Shown: piece after piece, positions 43,729-52,723 of the stretch
Numbering within the stretch: position 1 is the first letter of the stretch
Layout: the number at the start of each line of letters is the position of its first letter
Assembly: GCA_039818945.1 (NCBI GenBank)
Contig: JBCBSZ010000024.1
Coordinates: 1 to 64,000, forward strand
Source of the DNA: JBCBSZ01 sp039818945
GTDB taxonomy: Bacteria; Actinomycetota; Acidimicrobiia; Acidimicrobiales; Poriferisodalaceae
DNA length: 64,000 nucleotides
Direction: 5' to 3'
Notes under the pieces: model-generated
Seen by the model: the letters and a program-made list of their open reading frames with translations, nothing else
Database searches by the model: none
What the model was told of the DNA's origin: nothing
Translations under genes and position numbers: made by a program

Positions 43729-44505
43729 ATGTCCGAGCTGCCGCTGCCGAACGCCTCACTCGATCTCTCCGGCCGGGTGGCCATGGTCACCGGGGCGACG
43801 TCGGGCCTGGGCTGGCGATTCGCCCGGGTGCTGGCGGCGGCCGGTGCCTCGGTCGTCGCCACCGGACGACGCGAGGAGCGCCTCGCCGAGCTGCGCGCCG
43901 AGGTCGAGGCCGACGGCGGCTCGCTGTTGGGCGTCCCGATGGACATGACCGACAACGAGGGCATCCTCGCCGCGGTCGATCACGCCACCGAGGCGGTCGG
44001 CGTCATCGACATCCTGGTCAACAACGCCGGCATCCCCGACGCGCAGCGGGCGCACAAGATGTCGCTCGACCTGATCGACCGCGTCTTCGACACCAACCTG
44101 CGCGGCCCCTACGTGCTCTCGTGCGAGATCGCGCGGCGGCTCATCGCCGCCGAGCGGCCGGGTCGCATCGTCAACATCTCGAGCGCCTCCGGCTTCCACT
44201 ACGACGGCCACGGCGCGGCGCTGTACTCGGTCACCAAGGCCGGCATCGCCCGGATGAGCGAGGTGCTCGCGGTCGAGTGGTCGCGCTACGGCATCAACGT
44301 CAACGCCATCGCCCCCGGCGCCTTCCACTCCGAGATGATGGACGGGATGATCGAGCGGATCGGCGACATCAGCCAGGTCTTCCCCCGCAAGCGCATCGGC
44401 GACCCCGCCCAGCTCGACTCCACGCTCCTCTACCTGTGCTCGCCGGCCTCCGACGCCGTCACCGGCGCAGTGATCCGCGTCGACGACGGCCAGGGGCCTC
44501 GCTGA
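43729..44505 (+). CDS. Short-chain dehydrogenase/reductase
   Basis: The 258-residue Rossmann protein has the cofactor motif TGATSGLG, NNAG, the catalytic Ser in SSASGF, and YSVTK (Tyr-x3-Lys). A C-terminal FPRKRIGDPAQLDSTLLYLCSP segment completes the classical SDR. ATG at 43729, 85 nt from the divergent LLM gene. The motif TGRREERL after beta-2 suggests NADP(H) preference. It should oxidise or reduce an alcohol/ketone in the local catabolic pathway. Confidence 0.93.
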   Translation: MSELPLPNASLDLSGRVAMVTGATSGLGWRFARVLAAAGASVVATGRREERLAELRAEVEADGGSLLGVPMDMTDNEGILAAVDHATEAVGVIDILVNNAGIPDAQRAHKMSLDLIDRVFDTNLRGPYVLSCEIARRLIAAERPGRIVNISSASGFHYDGHGAALYSVTKAGIARMSEVLAVEWSRYGINVNAIAPGAFHSEMMDGMIERIGDISQVFPRKRIGDPAQLDSTLLYLCSPASDAVTGAVIRVDDGQGPR

Positions 44506-44512
44506 GCCGGCG

Positions 44513-45271
44513 TCAGAAGACGGTGTAGCCGCCGTCGACGCAGACCTCCTGGCCGGTGTGGAAGGTCTGGGAGGGGTCGGCGAGGAACGCCCCCACCGCC
44601 CGGAACTCCTCCGGATCGGCCCAGCGCCGGACCGGGGTCCGCTTGGTGGTGACGGTGCGGAAGACGTCGTTCTCGTAGCCTCCCGAGGCCAGCTCGGTGA
44701 TCGTCCAACCGGGCAGCAGCGAGTTCACGCGGATGCCGTAGCGGGCGAGACCCACCGCCAGCGCCCGCACCAGGCCGTTGAGCGCGGTCTTGGCCGTGCC
44801 ATAGGCCTCGTTGCCCGCCGCGCCGTGGATGGCCGAGGTCGACGAGACCGCGACGAGGCTGCCGCCCTCGCCCTGATCGACGAGCCGCCGGGCGGCCTCC
44901 CGCAGCGAGAGGAACACACCGTCGAGGTTGACCTCCATCACGGCACGCCACTCCTCCAGCGGCAATTCGAGGAACGGGGTGCCCGTACCGCTGCGGCCGG
45001 CGTTGGCGAAGAGCCCGTCGAGGCGGCCCAGATCCGCGATGGTGCGGTCGAGCGTCTCCGACGTCTGCTCCTCGTCGGCCACGTCGCAGACGTAAGCGGC
45101 GACGGTGCCGCCGAGGGACTCCAACCGCTCGGTCGCCGCCGCGTTCTTCTCCTCGTTGCGACCCCAGATCGAGACCGCGCCGCCGGCGAGCACGATCCCC
45201 TCGGCCATGCCGAGGCCGATGCCCCCGTTGCCTCCGGTCACGACGAACACCTTGCCGCTCAGGTCGATCAT
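44513..45271 (-). CDS. Short-chain dehydrogenase/reductase
   Basis: The 252-residue classical SDR has TGGNGGIG, the WGRNEEKN turn, FANAG (in place of NNAG), the SST catalytic Ser region VAVSSTSAIHG, and YGTAK (Tyr-x3-Lys). C-terminal HTGQEVCVDGGYTVF is the usual ending. I chose the ATG at 45271 (MIDLSGKVF), six codons inside the longest frame. It is convergent with the SDR at 43729 with only 7 nt between stops. A small carbonyl or alcohol substrate is likely. Confidence 0.93.
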   Translation of the reverse strand: MIDLSGKVFVVTGGNGGIGLGMAEGIVLAGGAVSIWGRNEEKNAAATERLESLGGTVAAYVCDVADEEQTSETLDRTIADLGRLDGLFANAGRSGTGTPFLELPLEEWRAVMEVNLDGVFLSLREAARRLVDQGEGGSLVAVSSTSAIHGAAGNEAYGTAKTALNGLVRALAVGLARYGIRVNSLLPGWTITELASGGYENDVFRTVTTKRTPVRRWADPEEFRAVGAFLADPSQTFHTGQEVCVDGGYTVF

Positions 45272-45311
45272 GGCGGCCGATCGTTGCACATCCCACCCGC
45301 GACCACCGCGG

Positions 45312-46109
45312 TCACCGCAGGCGGATCACGTTGCCGGTGACGATGCGGCCGGCGTCGGCGCAGAGCCACGCGATCACCTGTGCGACCTCGTCCGGCGCTG
45401 CGATGTGGTGGTGGTCGTGGTCGCGAGCCACGAACGCCCGCACCTCGTCGGTGATCCAGCCCGTGTCGGTCACCGGCGGGTAGATGACGTTGGCGGTGAT
45501 GCCGTCGCCGGCCAGCTCGGCGGCTGCCGACAACGTGTAGCTGATCAGCGCCGCCTTCGCCGCGCCGTACGACACCTCGCCGGGGAAGGCCCGCCCCTCG
45601 CCGGACGTCATCGTCACGATCCGCCCCCAGTCAGCGCCCCGCACGCGGTGACGCTCGGCGTGATGCGCGATCAGGAGGGCACCGGCGCGGGCATCCACGT
45701 GGAGCTGGACGTCCACGCTGGCCGCGGTCACGGCGTGGTTGGGTCGGCCGATCGCATCGACGCCGCCGTCGGCGAAGCTGTCCTTGCGCCAGGCGCTGGC
45801 GTTGTGGACGAGGACCGAGACCGGGCCCAGCTCGGCCTCGGCGCGGTCGTAGAGCAGCGTCGGCGTCTCGGGGTCGCTGAGGTCGGCCTCGACGGAGCAG
45901 CAGCGACGCCCGACCGCCTCCACGGCAGCCACGGTCGCCGAACCATCTGCGGCGCGGGCCCGGTCGTACTCGCTGTCGCCGTCGGGACCGCGGAGGTGGG
46001 TGATGACCACATCGGCGCCACGCTCGGCGAGGGCGATCGCCGCAGCCGCGCCGATCCCGTGGTTCGCCCCGGTCACGAGCGCGATCCGACCGTCCAGGGT
46101 CTGCTCCAT
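45312..46109 (-). CDS. SDR-family oxidoreductase (FabG-like)
   Basis: The 265-residue protein has TGANHGIG, THLRGPDGD (NADP-type loop), VHNASAW in place of NNAG, the Ser region VTMTSGEG and YGAAK. It ends CADAGRIVTGNVIRLR. The missing NAG asparagine-glycine pair is unusual but occurs in divergent SDRs. ATG at 46109. It is on the same strand as the SDR ending at 44513 with a 40-nt gap, so the two may share a transcript, and it is divergent from rtcB. Confidence 0.88.
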   Translation of the reverse strand: MEQTLDGRIALVTGANHGIGAAAAIALAERGADVVITHLRGPDGDSEYDRARAADGSATVAAVEAVGRRCCSVEADLSDPETPTLLYDRAEAELGPVSVLVHNASAWRKDSFADGGVDAIGRPNHAVTAASVDVQLHVDARAGALLIAHHAERHRVRGADWGRIVTMTSGEGRAFPGEVSYGAAKAALISYTLSAAAELAGDGITANVIYPPVTDTGWITDEVRAFVARDHDHHHIAAPDEVAQVIAWLCADAGRIVTGNVIRLR

Positions 46110-46234
46110 CGCCCCAGGCTCGCAGAGCCACGTCCCGGTGCACGCCCGAAAATCGCTCGGCCGGTCGGTCCGGGTCGCCGATCATCGGGGCGTCGCTCCG
46201 AGAGCCGGAGCGCGGCGCACCCGAGGAGGGACGC

Positions 46235-47410
46235 ATGGCCATCCACCTGACCGACGACGTGCTGTCCTGGGCCACCGACCTCGACGAGCGCACCGAGCAG
46301 CAGGCTCGCACCACCGCCTCGATGCCGTTCGTCCGATCGCCCCTCGCGCTGATGGCGGACGCCCACCTCGGCCTCGGCGCCACCGTCGGTTCGGTCATCG
46401 CGACCGAGGGGGCGATCATCCCGGCCGCGGTCGGCGTCGACATCGGCTGCGGCATGGCCGCGGTCGACACCGGCGTGCGGGCCGAGCAGCTGCCCGACGA
46501 TCTCGCACCGCTGCACCACTCGATCGGTCGCGCCGTGCCCGCCGGCGTGCCGTCACGGCGTCGCAGCCGCCAGGGGTCGCACTCGTCGACCCGGGCGGCC
46601 GACCTGCCGGCCGGCCTGGCCGAGCGCGCCCCGGAGCAGGCGCGCACGAAGGCCGACAAGGTGCGATCCCAGTTCGGCACGCTCGGCTCCGGCAACCACT
46701 TCGTCGAGCTCTGCCTGGACGAGCAGGACCGGGTGTGGGTGGTGCTCCACTCGGGGTCGCGCGGCATCGGCAACGAGATCGCTCGCCGCCACATCGAGCG
46801 GGCGAAGGGTCTGATGGCTCGCTACTTCATCGACCTGCCCGACCCGGACCTCGCGTACCTGGTCGAGCAGACGCCGGAGTTCGGTGAGTACATCGACGCG
46901 ATGACGTGGGCGCAGGACTACGCCCTCGGCAACCGCGACGCCATGCTCACGGCCATCCTCGACCAGCTGCGCCACCACGGCCTGCCGGTCGAGCCCGGCG
47001 ATCGGGTCCAGTGCCACCACAACTACACCCAGCGGGAGCACCACCACGGACGCGACGTCTGGGTGACCCGCAAGGGTGCGATCCGGGCCCGGGTCGGCGA
47101 CCGCGGCGTCATCCCCGGTTCGATGGCGACCGGGTCGTTCATCGTGGAGGGCCTGGGCTCGCCGGCGTCCTACACGTCGGCCTCGCACGGGGCCGGGCGG
47201 CGCCTCTCACGCCGCGCGGCGAAGCAGGAGCTCACCCCGGACTCACTCGTCGAGCGGATGGACGGCATCACCTGGAACGACGATGCCCGGGGGCTGCTCG
47301 ACGAGCACCCGGAGGCCTACAAGGACCTCGGTGAGGTCATGGCCAACCAGCAGGACCTGGTGCGGCCGGTGCACCGGCTGCGCTGCGTCCTGAACTACAA
47401 GGGCACCTGA
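46235..47410 (+). CDS. rtcB: RNA-splicing ligase RtcB
   Basis: The 391-residue protein, near full length for the short RtcB form, has MADAHLGLGATVGSV, GVDIGCGMAAV (metal-binding Cys), GTLGSGNHFVEL, HSGSRGIGNEI, CHHNYTQRE, MATGSFIVEG, SASHGAGR (guanylylated His) and the terminal LRCVLNYKG. It joins 2',3'-cyclic-phosphate and 5'-OH RNA ends with GTP and Mn2+. ATG at 46235 with GAGGAGGGA upstream. Its last 44 nt are tandemly repeated after the stop codon. Confidence 0.96.
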   Translation: MAIHLTDDVLSWATDLDERTEQQARTTASMPFVRSPLALMADAHLGLGATVGSVIATEGAIIPAAVGVDIGCGMAAVDTGVRAEQLPDDLAPLHHSIGRAVPAGVPSRRRSRQGSHSSTRAADLPAGLAERAPEQARTKADKVRSQFGTLGSGNHFVELCLDEQDRVWVVLHSGSRGIGNEIARRHIERAKGLMARYFIDLPDPDLAYLVEQTPEFGEYIDAMTWAQDYALGNRDAMLTAILDQLRHHGLPVEPGDRVQCHHNYTQREHHHGRDVWVTRKGAIRARVGDRGVIPGSMATGSFIVEGLGSPASYTSASHGAGRRLSRRAAKQELTPDSLVERMDGITWNDDARGLLDEHPEAYKDLGEVMANQQDLVRPVHRLRCVLNYKGT

Positions 47411-47479
47411 ACCGGTACCGGCTGCGCTGCGTCCTGAACTACAAGGGCACCTGAACCGGTACCGGCTGCGCTGCGTCCT
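47374..47479 (+). repeat. Tandem duplication of the rtcB 3' end (44-nt unit, about 2.4 copies)
   Basis: A 44-nt unit that contains the last 11 codons of rtcB, its TGA and eight following bases occurs perfectly at 47374-47417 and 47418-47461. A partial third copy (CCGGCTGCGCTGCGTCCT) lies at 47462-47479, followed by a degenerate tail GGGCACGTGA. Each junction carries the palindrome CCGGTACCGG. The copies keep the stop codon, so the protein is unaffected. Confidence 0.92.
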
Positions 47480-47542
47480 CGCAACAACCAGGGCACGTGA
47501 CGGCGGAGGTGGCCGGCTCCCGATCCGGGGGCCGGCCACCGC

Positions 47543-48433
47543 TCAGCTCGGGTCGGTCATGGGCAGCGACTCGTCGGCGGCCCACTCCATGAGGCTGCCG
47601 TCGTAGACACCGACGTCGTCGTGGCCGAGCATCGCCAGGACGAACGCCGGCACGGTCGCAGCGATGGCGCCCCCGCAGTAGGTGACGACCCGTTCGTGAT
47701 CGAGCAGCCCGAGCGCGTCGACCCGCTCGCGCAACACGTCGGCGTCGGGGAAGGCCGCCGTCTCGCGCTCGACCAGCCCGCGGAAGGGCAGGTTCACCGC
47801 ACCGGTGATGTGACCGCGGCGCGGGCCGTACCCACCGTCGGTGCCGTCGAAGCTGGACGCGGGCAGGGCGTCGAGCACGCACGAGCGGCCCGACTCGAGC
47901 GCGGCCAGCACGTCCTCCTTCGAGGCGCACGCCCCCGCCGCCGCCTCGCTCGTGCGGACCGAGCCGGGCGAGACGGCGGTCGGCTCGTCGGTGAGTGGCC
48001 GCCCTTCTGCTTCCCAGCGCTCGAGACCGCCGCGCAGGATCCGGCAGTCGACGCCCATGTGGTGCAGGGTCCACCACGCTCGGGTGCACCACATCGTTCC
48101 CGAGTCGATGCCCTCCCGCGGTGTGCGGGCGACGAGCACGACGGTCGTGTCGTCGGCGACGCCCGCCTCGGCCAGGCGCTCGTCGACCCAGGAGCTCCTC
48201 GGCCACGTCCACGGCAGCTCCGCGTGCGGATCGGAGAGCGCTCCCCGCGCCGACGAGACGTCGAAGAAGACCGATCCGGGGAGGTGCGCCGCGTCGAAGC
48301 AGGCCGCCTTCGCGTGGTTGACCAGCTCGCGGTCCAACTGGGCGGTCACGTCGAGCACTCGGACGGTGGGGTCGTCGAGCCGGTCGGCGAGCCACTCCGG
48401 CTCGACGAGGTACTCGGGGTGGGCGGCTCCCAT
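47543..48433 (-). CDS. Thiosulfate/3-mercaptopyruvate sulfurtransferase (tandem rhodanese)
   Basis: The 296-residue protein contains two rhodanese domains. The N-terminal one (VRVLDVTAQLDRELVNHAKAACFDAAHLPGSVFFDV) is catalytically silent. The C-terminal one has the active-site cysteine in TYCGGAIAAT (C-x4-A). It transfers sulfur to thiophilic acceptors such as cyanide or thiols. ATG at 48433. It is divergent from the class V aminotransferase, a family that includes cysteine desulfurases, so a shared sulfur-handling function is possible. Confidence 0.9.
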   Translation of the reverse strand: MGAAHPEYLVEPEWLADRLDDPTVRVLDVTAQLDRELVNHAKAACFDAAHLPGSVFFDVSSARGALSDPHAELPWTWPRSSWVDERLAEAGVADDTTVVLVARTPREGIDSGTMWCTRAWWTLHHMGVDCRILRGGLERWEAEGRPLTDEPTAVSPGSVRTSEAAAGACASKEDVLAALESGRSCVLDALPASSFDGTDGGYGPRRGHITGAVNLPFRGLVERETAAFPDADVLRERVDALGLLDHERVVTYCGGAIAATVPAFVLAMLGHDDVGVYDGSLMEWAADESLPMTDPS

Positions 48434-48555
48434 GGGGGCTCCTTCGTCCGGGGTCGCCCTCAGCATCGCACCACCGGCGCTCCGGGTGAGCGCCCGTCGC
48501 TCCAGCGGTCGCGATGCGCTGACATCGGCCCGCCCCCGGCCGTACCCTCGACCGG

Positions 48556-50280
48556 ATGGCCAGCGAACGCAGCGGGACGACGTCCTCCGGCACCGTCGAT
48601 CAGCTGATCGACTCGATCCGGAGCGCCGTGATCGGGCGCGGCGACCTCGTCGCCGGTCCGTTCGGGCTGCGGCCCGTGGTCTACGCCGACTACACGGCCT
48701 CGGGCCGATCGCTGGACTTCATCGAGGACTACCTCCGCGATGCGGTCCTGCCGCTGTACGCGAACACCCACAGCGAGTCGTCGGGCACCGGCCTGCAGAC
48801 CACCCGCTTCCGCGAGGACGCCCGAGCGATCGTCGGGCGCTGCCTCGGCGCCACGGACGAGCACGCCGTGCTGTTCTGCGGCAGCGGCTCGACCTACGCC
48901 ATCGCGAAGCTCATTGGCGTGCTCGGACTGAGGATCCCGTCCGAGCTCGACGACCGCTACCGCTTCACCGAGCAGATCCCCGACGACGAGCGTCCCGTCG
49001 TGTTCATCGGCCCGTTCGAGCACCACTCCAACGAGATCCCGTGGCGCGAGTCGATCGCCGACGTCGTGACCATCGACGAGGACGCCGACGGCCACGTCGA
49101 CCTCGTCCAGCTCGAGGCCGAGCTGGAGCGCCACGCCGAGCGACCCCTGCTCATCGGGTCGTTCTCGGCGGCCTCCAACGTCACCGGGATCATCACCGAC
49201 ACCGCCGCGGTGTCCTCGCTCCTGCACCGGTACGACGCGCTCGCCTGCTGGGACTTCGCTGCCGCCGCTCCCTACGTGGGCATCGACATGGGCTCGGCGG
49301 ACGATCCCGACGGTGCCTACCTCGACGCGGTGTTCGTCTCGCCCCACAAGCTCATCGGCGGGCCCGGTACCCCCGGTGTCCTCGTCGCCCGTCGGGAGCT
49401 GTTCCGCAACCGGGTGCCCGTGGTCCCCGGCGGCGGCACGGTGGCCTACGTCAACCCCGAGGACCACGACTACCTCGACGACATCGAGCACCGCGAGGAG
49501 GGCGGCACGCCCGCCATCGTCGAGTCGATCCGCGCCGGACTGGTCTTCCAGCTGAAGGAGGCGGTCGGCGTCGACGAGATCCGCCGCCGGGAGGAACGCT
49601 TCGTCCGCCGCGCCATCGAGCGGTGGGAGCAGCACCCGAACATCGAGATCCTCGGCAGTCGCGAGGCCGAGCGGCTCTCGATCGTGTCGTTCGTGATCCG
49701 GCACGGCGACCGACACCTGCACCACAACTTCGTGGTCGCCGTGCTCAACGATCTCTTCGGCATCCAGAGCCGCGGCGGTTGCTCCTGCGCCGGGCCGTAC
49801 GGCCATCGGCTCCTCGGCATCGATCTCGATCGCTCGCTCGCCTTCGAGCGCGAGATCACCCGGGGGTGCGAGGGGGTCAAGCCGGGGTGGGTGCGCCTCA
49901 ACTTCAACTACTTCATCGACGAGGACACCTTCGAGTACCTCCTCGATGCGGTCGAGCTCGTGGCGACCGAGGGTGCGTCCCTGCTGCCGCTCTACCGGTT
50001 CGAGCCCGATGTCGGCACCTGGCGGCACCGGGACGGTCTGGCCGAGCCGCCGATGAGCCTGCACGACGTCGAGTACGGACCCGACGGGCTGCTCCACACC
50101 GATCGGCGCCATCGGGGAGGGAGCGTCCGCCTCGAGCAGTACCTGGAGGACGCCCGCCGCCTGTGCGCCTCGGCCCGGGCCGAGCCGCCGGCTCCCCTCG
50201 CCCCACCCGACACCACCGGGGACTTCGAGCAACTGCGCTGGTTCCCCTACCCCGTCGAGGCGGTCGAGCCCCGGAGCTGA
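48556..50280 (+). CDS. Class V aminotransferase-fold PLP enzyme
   Basis: The 574-residue protein has YADYTASGRSLDFIEDYL (typical of the desulfurase-like N-terminus), NTHSESSGTG, the PLP-lysine in SPHKLIGGPGTPG near residue 265, and a cysteine segment RGGCSCAGPYG near 415 where cysteine desulfurases carry their active-site Cys. It is longer than IscS/SufS because of a C-terminal ~100-residue extension. The substrate may be cysteine or another amino acid. ATG at 48556. It is divergent from the rhodanese gene. Confidence 0.85.
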   Translation: MASERSGTTSSGTVDQLIDSIRSAVIGRGDLVAGPFGLRPVVYADYTASGRSLDFIEDYLRDAVLPLYANTHSESSGTGLQTTRFREDARAIVGRCLGATDEHAVLFCGSGSTYAIAKLIGVLGLRIPSELDDRYRFTEQIPDDERPVVFIGPFEHHSNEIPWRESIADVVTIDEDADGHVDLVQLEAELERHAERPLLIGSFSAASNVTGIITDTAAVSSLLHRYDALACWDFAAAAPYVGIDMGSADDPDGAYLDAVFVSPHKLIGGPGTPGVLVARRELFRNRVPVVPGGGTVAYVNPEDHDYLDDIEHREEGGTPAIVESIRAGLVFQLKEAVGVDEIRRREERFVRRAIERWEQHPNIEILGSREAERLSIVSFVIRHGDRHLHHNFVVAVLNDLFGIQSRGGCSCAGPYGHRLLGIDLDRSLAFEREITRGCEGVKPGWVRLNFNYFIDEDTFEYLLDAVELVATEGASLLPLYRFEPDVGTWRHRDGLAEPPMSLHDVEYGPDGLLHTDRRHRGGSVRLEQYLEDARRLCASARAEPPAPLAPPDTTGDFEQLRWFPYPVEAVEPRS

Positions 50281-50286
50281 TCCGGT

Positions 50287-50655
50287 TCAGCCCTCGGCGT
50301 CGAGCTGGCGGACGAGTTTCTTCGGCGCCTTGAGCCGGTAGCTGTCCTCCAGCCAGTCGGCGAGGTCGTCGAGGCCGACGTCGGCCAGGCGCACCAGCAT
50401 CGCTCCGTAGCCCTCGTAGTGGGGCGTCTCGAAGAGCGCCTCGTGGGCGTCGAGCAGCATCGGCTTGGCGTCGAGCTCGCAGAACACGACGAGCACCTCG
50501 GTGTCGTGCACGTCGTCGCGGTCGTGCTCACGGTCGCTCCACATGCGGCAGAAGCTCTTCGAACGCACCTTCAACGCCGGCGTCCCGTAGGACACCGACT
50601 CGGTCACCTCGGGCAGCTCGGTCCCGAGCCGCCGGACATCCTCGAACGTGGCCAT
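50287..50655 (-). CDS. MmcQ/YjbR-family protein
   Basis: The 122-residue protein has the YjbR layout: TFEDVRRLGTELPEVTESVSYGTPALKVRSKSFCRMW, an acidic variable turn, LVVFCELDAKPMLLDAH, ETPHYEGYGAMLVRL and LEDSYRLKAPKKLV. The family has a double-wing-like DNA-binding fold of uncertain role. ATG at 50655 is chosen; the frame continues upstream but is non-coding. It ends 7 nt from the convergent aminotransferase gene. Confidence 0.88.
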   Translation of the reverse strand: MATFEDVRRLGTELPEVTESVSYGTPALKVRSKSFCRMWSDREHDRDDVHDTEVLVVFCELDAKPMLLDAHEALFETPHYEGYGAMLVRLADVGLDDLADWLEDSYRLKAPKKLVRQLDAEG

Positions 50656-50839
50656 CGCGCCCCCTTCGCCCCGTGGCCAGCCTGGCACGTCGCCGCCCTC
50701 TCCCACACCGAGCGTGGCCAGCTCCGCGAGCCGGGCCCCAGCCGCCTCGCTACCGTGCGGGCGGGGGCCGAGCGACGGAGCGGGAACCGTCGCCTCGGCG
50801 AATCGTCCGTCGCCCCGACGGACCGGGGCGGTGAGGGTG

Positions 50840-52483
50840 ATGCGGTGGGTCGTCGCGTGCTGCGGGATCGTGATGGCGGTCGTCGGGTTCGGCACCGGCG
50901 CTGCGGCGCAGGGAACGATCCCACCGAACCCGGGCGACGTCGTCAACTGCGGCGACTTCGCGACCTGGGACGAGGCGAACGACTGGTTCTGGACCCACCA
51001 CCCCCACCACGGCGACGTCGCCCGACTCGACGGTGACGGCGACCTGATCCCCTGCTCGGCGTTGCCGGGAGCACCGGACGAGCCTCGCCCGCCGACGCCG
51101 ACCCGCTGCCGCGACGACGCCGAGCTCGTGCCCTCGCCGACCGGCGACCTCGTCCCCGACCTCCGCCGCGGCTTCGTCGGCGGGTACGTGCTCCTCGAGG
51201 CCAACGGCACCGCGCACGTCTTCGGGCCGGGCCTCGAGCACGGCATGGCCGGCGTCGACGCGATCGATCTGGCCCTGTTGCCGAGCGGCGGTCAACTCGT
51301 GCTCGCGTGCGATGGCCGGGTCATCGCCGTCGGCGATGCGACCGCTCGCGGCGATCTGGACCCGGTCACGCTCGCCGACGACGAACACCCTGCGGCGATC
51401 ATGGCGACACCGGATGGTGACGGCTACTGGGTCGTCAGCGACCGCGGACGCGTGACCCCGTTCGGGACCGCGGGCGACCACGGCGACCTGTGGTCGGTGG
51501 CGCCGGGTTCGATCGCGCTCGCCGACGTGCTCAACGAGCCGATCATCGCTGCCACCCCGACGCCCTCCGGCGACGGGTACTACCTGGTCGGCGCGGACGG
51601 TGGGGTCTTCACCTTCGGTGACGCCGGGTTCCACGGCTCGACCGGCGGCCTGACCCTCAACGAGCCGGTCGTGGCCGTCGCCGCCGATCCGGACGGCTCC
51701 GGCTACTGGTTGTTCGCGGCCGACGGCGGCGTGTTCGCGTTCGACGCCCCGTTCCGCGGCTCGGTGCCCGGCGCGCTCGCTCCGAGCACGGCGCTCAACG
51801 CCCCGGTCGTCGGTGGCATCGGGTTCGGGGACGGCTACCTGCTGGTGGCGAGCGACGGCGGCGCCTTCACGTTCTCCGACCAGCCGTTCCTCGGCTCGCT
51901 CGGGGGCACACCCACCGCCGAACCGATCGTGGCCGTCGCCGCGCTGACGCCCTTCGACGCGCTCGTCGCCGGGCTCGTGGTCGACGGGTCCGAGCCCGAC
52001 GAGCCGTACCAGCGCAGCGACTGGCCGCACTGGTCCGACGCTGACGGCGACTGCCAGACGACCCGCTTCGAGGTGCTGATCGAGGAGTCCACCGTCGAGC
52101 CCACGTTGTCCGACGACGGCTGCACGGTGGTGGCGGGTCGTTGGGTCGATCCGTTCACCGGGATCGTCGTGACCGACCCCGGTGGCCTCGACGTGGACCA
52201 TCTCGTCCCGCTCGCCGACGCGCACGCCTCCGGAGGTTGGGCGTGGGACCGCGAGATGCGGCGGGCCTTCGCGAACGACCTCGATCACGACGAGGCCCTC
52301 GTCGCGGTCACGAGGTCGGCGAACCGGTCGAAGGGATCGCGGGGACCCGACGAGTGGCGACCGCCGGCGACCGAGTTCTGGTGCGAGTACGGGACCGGCT
52401 GGGCCGAGGTGAAGTCCCGCTGGGCGCTGTCGGTCACCGAGGCCGAGCGGATCGCGCTGCTGGAGCTGCGGGCGACCTGCTGA
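50840..52483 (+). CDS. Secreted Excalibur / beta-propeller / HNH nuclease protein
   Basis: The 547-residue protein begins with a signal peptide MRWVVACCGIVMAVVGFGTG. Residues about 35-75 (NCGDFATWDEANDWFWTHHP and LDGDGDLIPCSALPG) form an Excalibur calcium-binding domain. Residues about 180-370 hold at least four propeller-like repeats with GDGYxxVxxDGGVFTF cores. The C-terminus (GLDVDHLVPLADAH, RFANDLDHDEALVAVTRSANRSKGSRGPDEWRPP) is a DUF1524/GmrSD-type HNH nuclease with DH and the N-x4-K pattern. It is probably an exported DNase for nutrition or competition. ATG at 50840. Confidence 0.87.
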   Translation: MRWVVACCGIVMAVVGFGTGAAAQGTIPPNPGDVVNCGDFATWDEANDWFWTHHPHHGDVARLDGDGDLIPCSALPGAPDEPRPPTPTRCRDDAELVPSPTGDLVPDLRRGFVGGYVLLEANGTAHVFGPGLEHGMAGVDAIDLALLPSGGQLVLACDGRVIAVGDATARGDLDPVTLADDEHPAAIMATPDGDGYWVVSDRGRVTPFGTAGDHGDLWSVAPGSIALADVLNEPIIAATPTPSGDGYYLVGADGGVFTFGDAGFHGSTGGLTLNEPVVAVAADPDGSGYWLFAADGGVFAFDAPFRGSVPGALAPSTALNAPVVGGIGFGDGYLLVASDGGAFTFSDQPFLGSLGGTPTAEPIVAVAALTPFDALVAGLVVDGSEPDEPYQRSDWPHWSDADGDCQTTRFEVLIEESTVEPTLSDDGCTVVAGRWVDPFTGIVVTDPGGLDVDHLVPLADAHASGGWAWDREMRRAFANDLDHDEALVAVTRSANRSKGSRGPDEWRPPATEFWCEYGTGWAEVKSRWALSVTEAERIALLELRATC

Positions 52484-52502
52484 CGGACCGGGGACAACGC
52501 CA

Positions 52503-52529
52503 AGGGGCCACTCTGATCGAGCGGCCCCT
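52503..52529 (-). terminator. Terminator-like hairpin downstream of the mini-gene array
   Basis: AGGGGCC (52503-52509) pairs with GGCCCCT (52523-52529) around a 13-nt loop. It lies between the stop of the HNH protein gene and the last mini-gene, so it can terminate both transcripts. There is no long U run, so intrinsic termination is likely but not strong. Confidence 0.5.
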
Positions 52530-52562
52530 GGTGATGATTCCTCTGGTTGTCGTCTCGCCGGA

Positions 52563-52589
52563 TCAGGTCCAGCTGTTGCCCTCGTACAT
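52563..52589 (-). CDS. Mini-gene 4 of the array: peptide MYEGNSWT
   Basis: Nine codons (ATG TAC GAG GGC AAC AGC TGG ACC TGA). A GGAGGT Shine-Dalgarno at 52597-52602 is 7 nt from the ATG. This copy is last in transcription order on the minus strand. The TGATCC following the stop is shared with the other copies, but its flanking stem is weaker (TCCGGC). Confidence 0.62.
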   Translation of the reverse strand: MYEGNSWT

Positions 52590-52647
52590 CTCTCCCACCT
52601 CCTGTCCCTCTCTGGTGCTCTGCTCACTTCCGGTCACTCGCTCTGGA

Positions 52648-52674
52648 TCAGGTCCAGCTGTTGCCCTCGTACAT
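52648..52674 (-). CDS. Mini-gene 3 of the array: peptide MYEGNSWT
   Basis: Nine codons identical to copies 1 and 4. GGAGGT at 52680-52685 is 5 nt from the ATG. A short inverted repeat CTGGA-CCTGA-TCCAG covers the stop codon. Spacer upstream (CACTCGCTCT) is identical to the one before copy 2. Confidence 0.64.
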   Translation of the reverse strand: MYEGNSWT

Positions 52675-52723
52675 CTCGCACCTCCTCTCCCACTCAGCCC
52701 GCTGCTCGGTCACTCGCTCTGGA

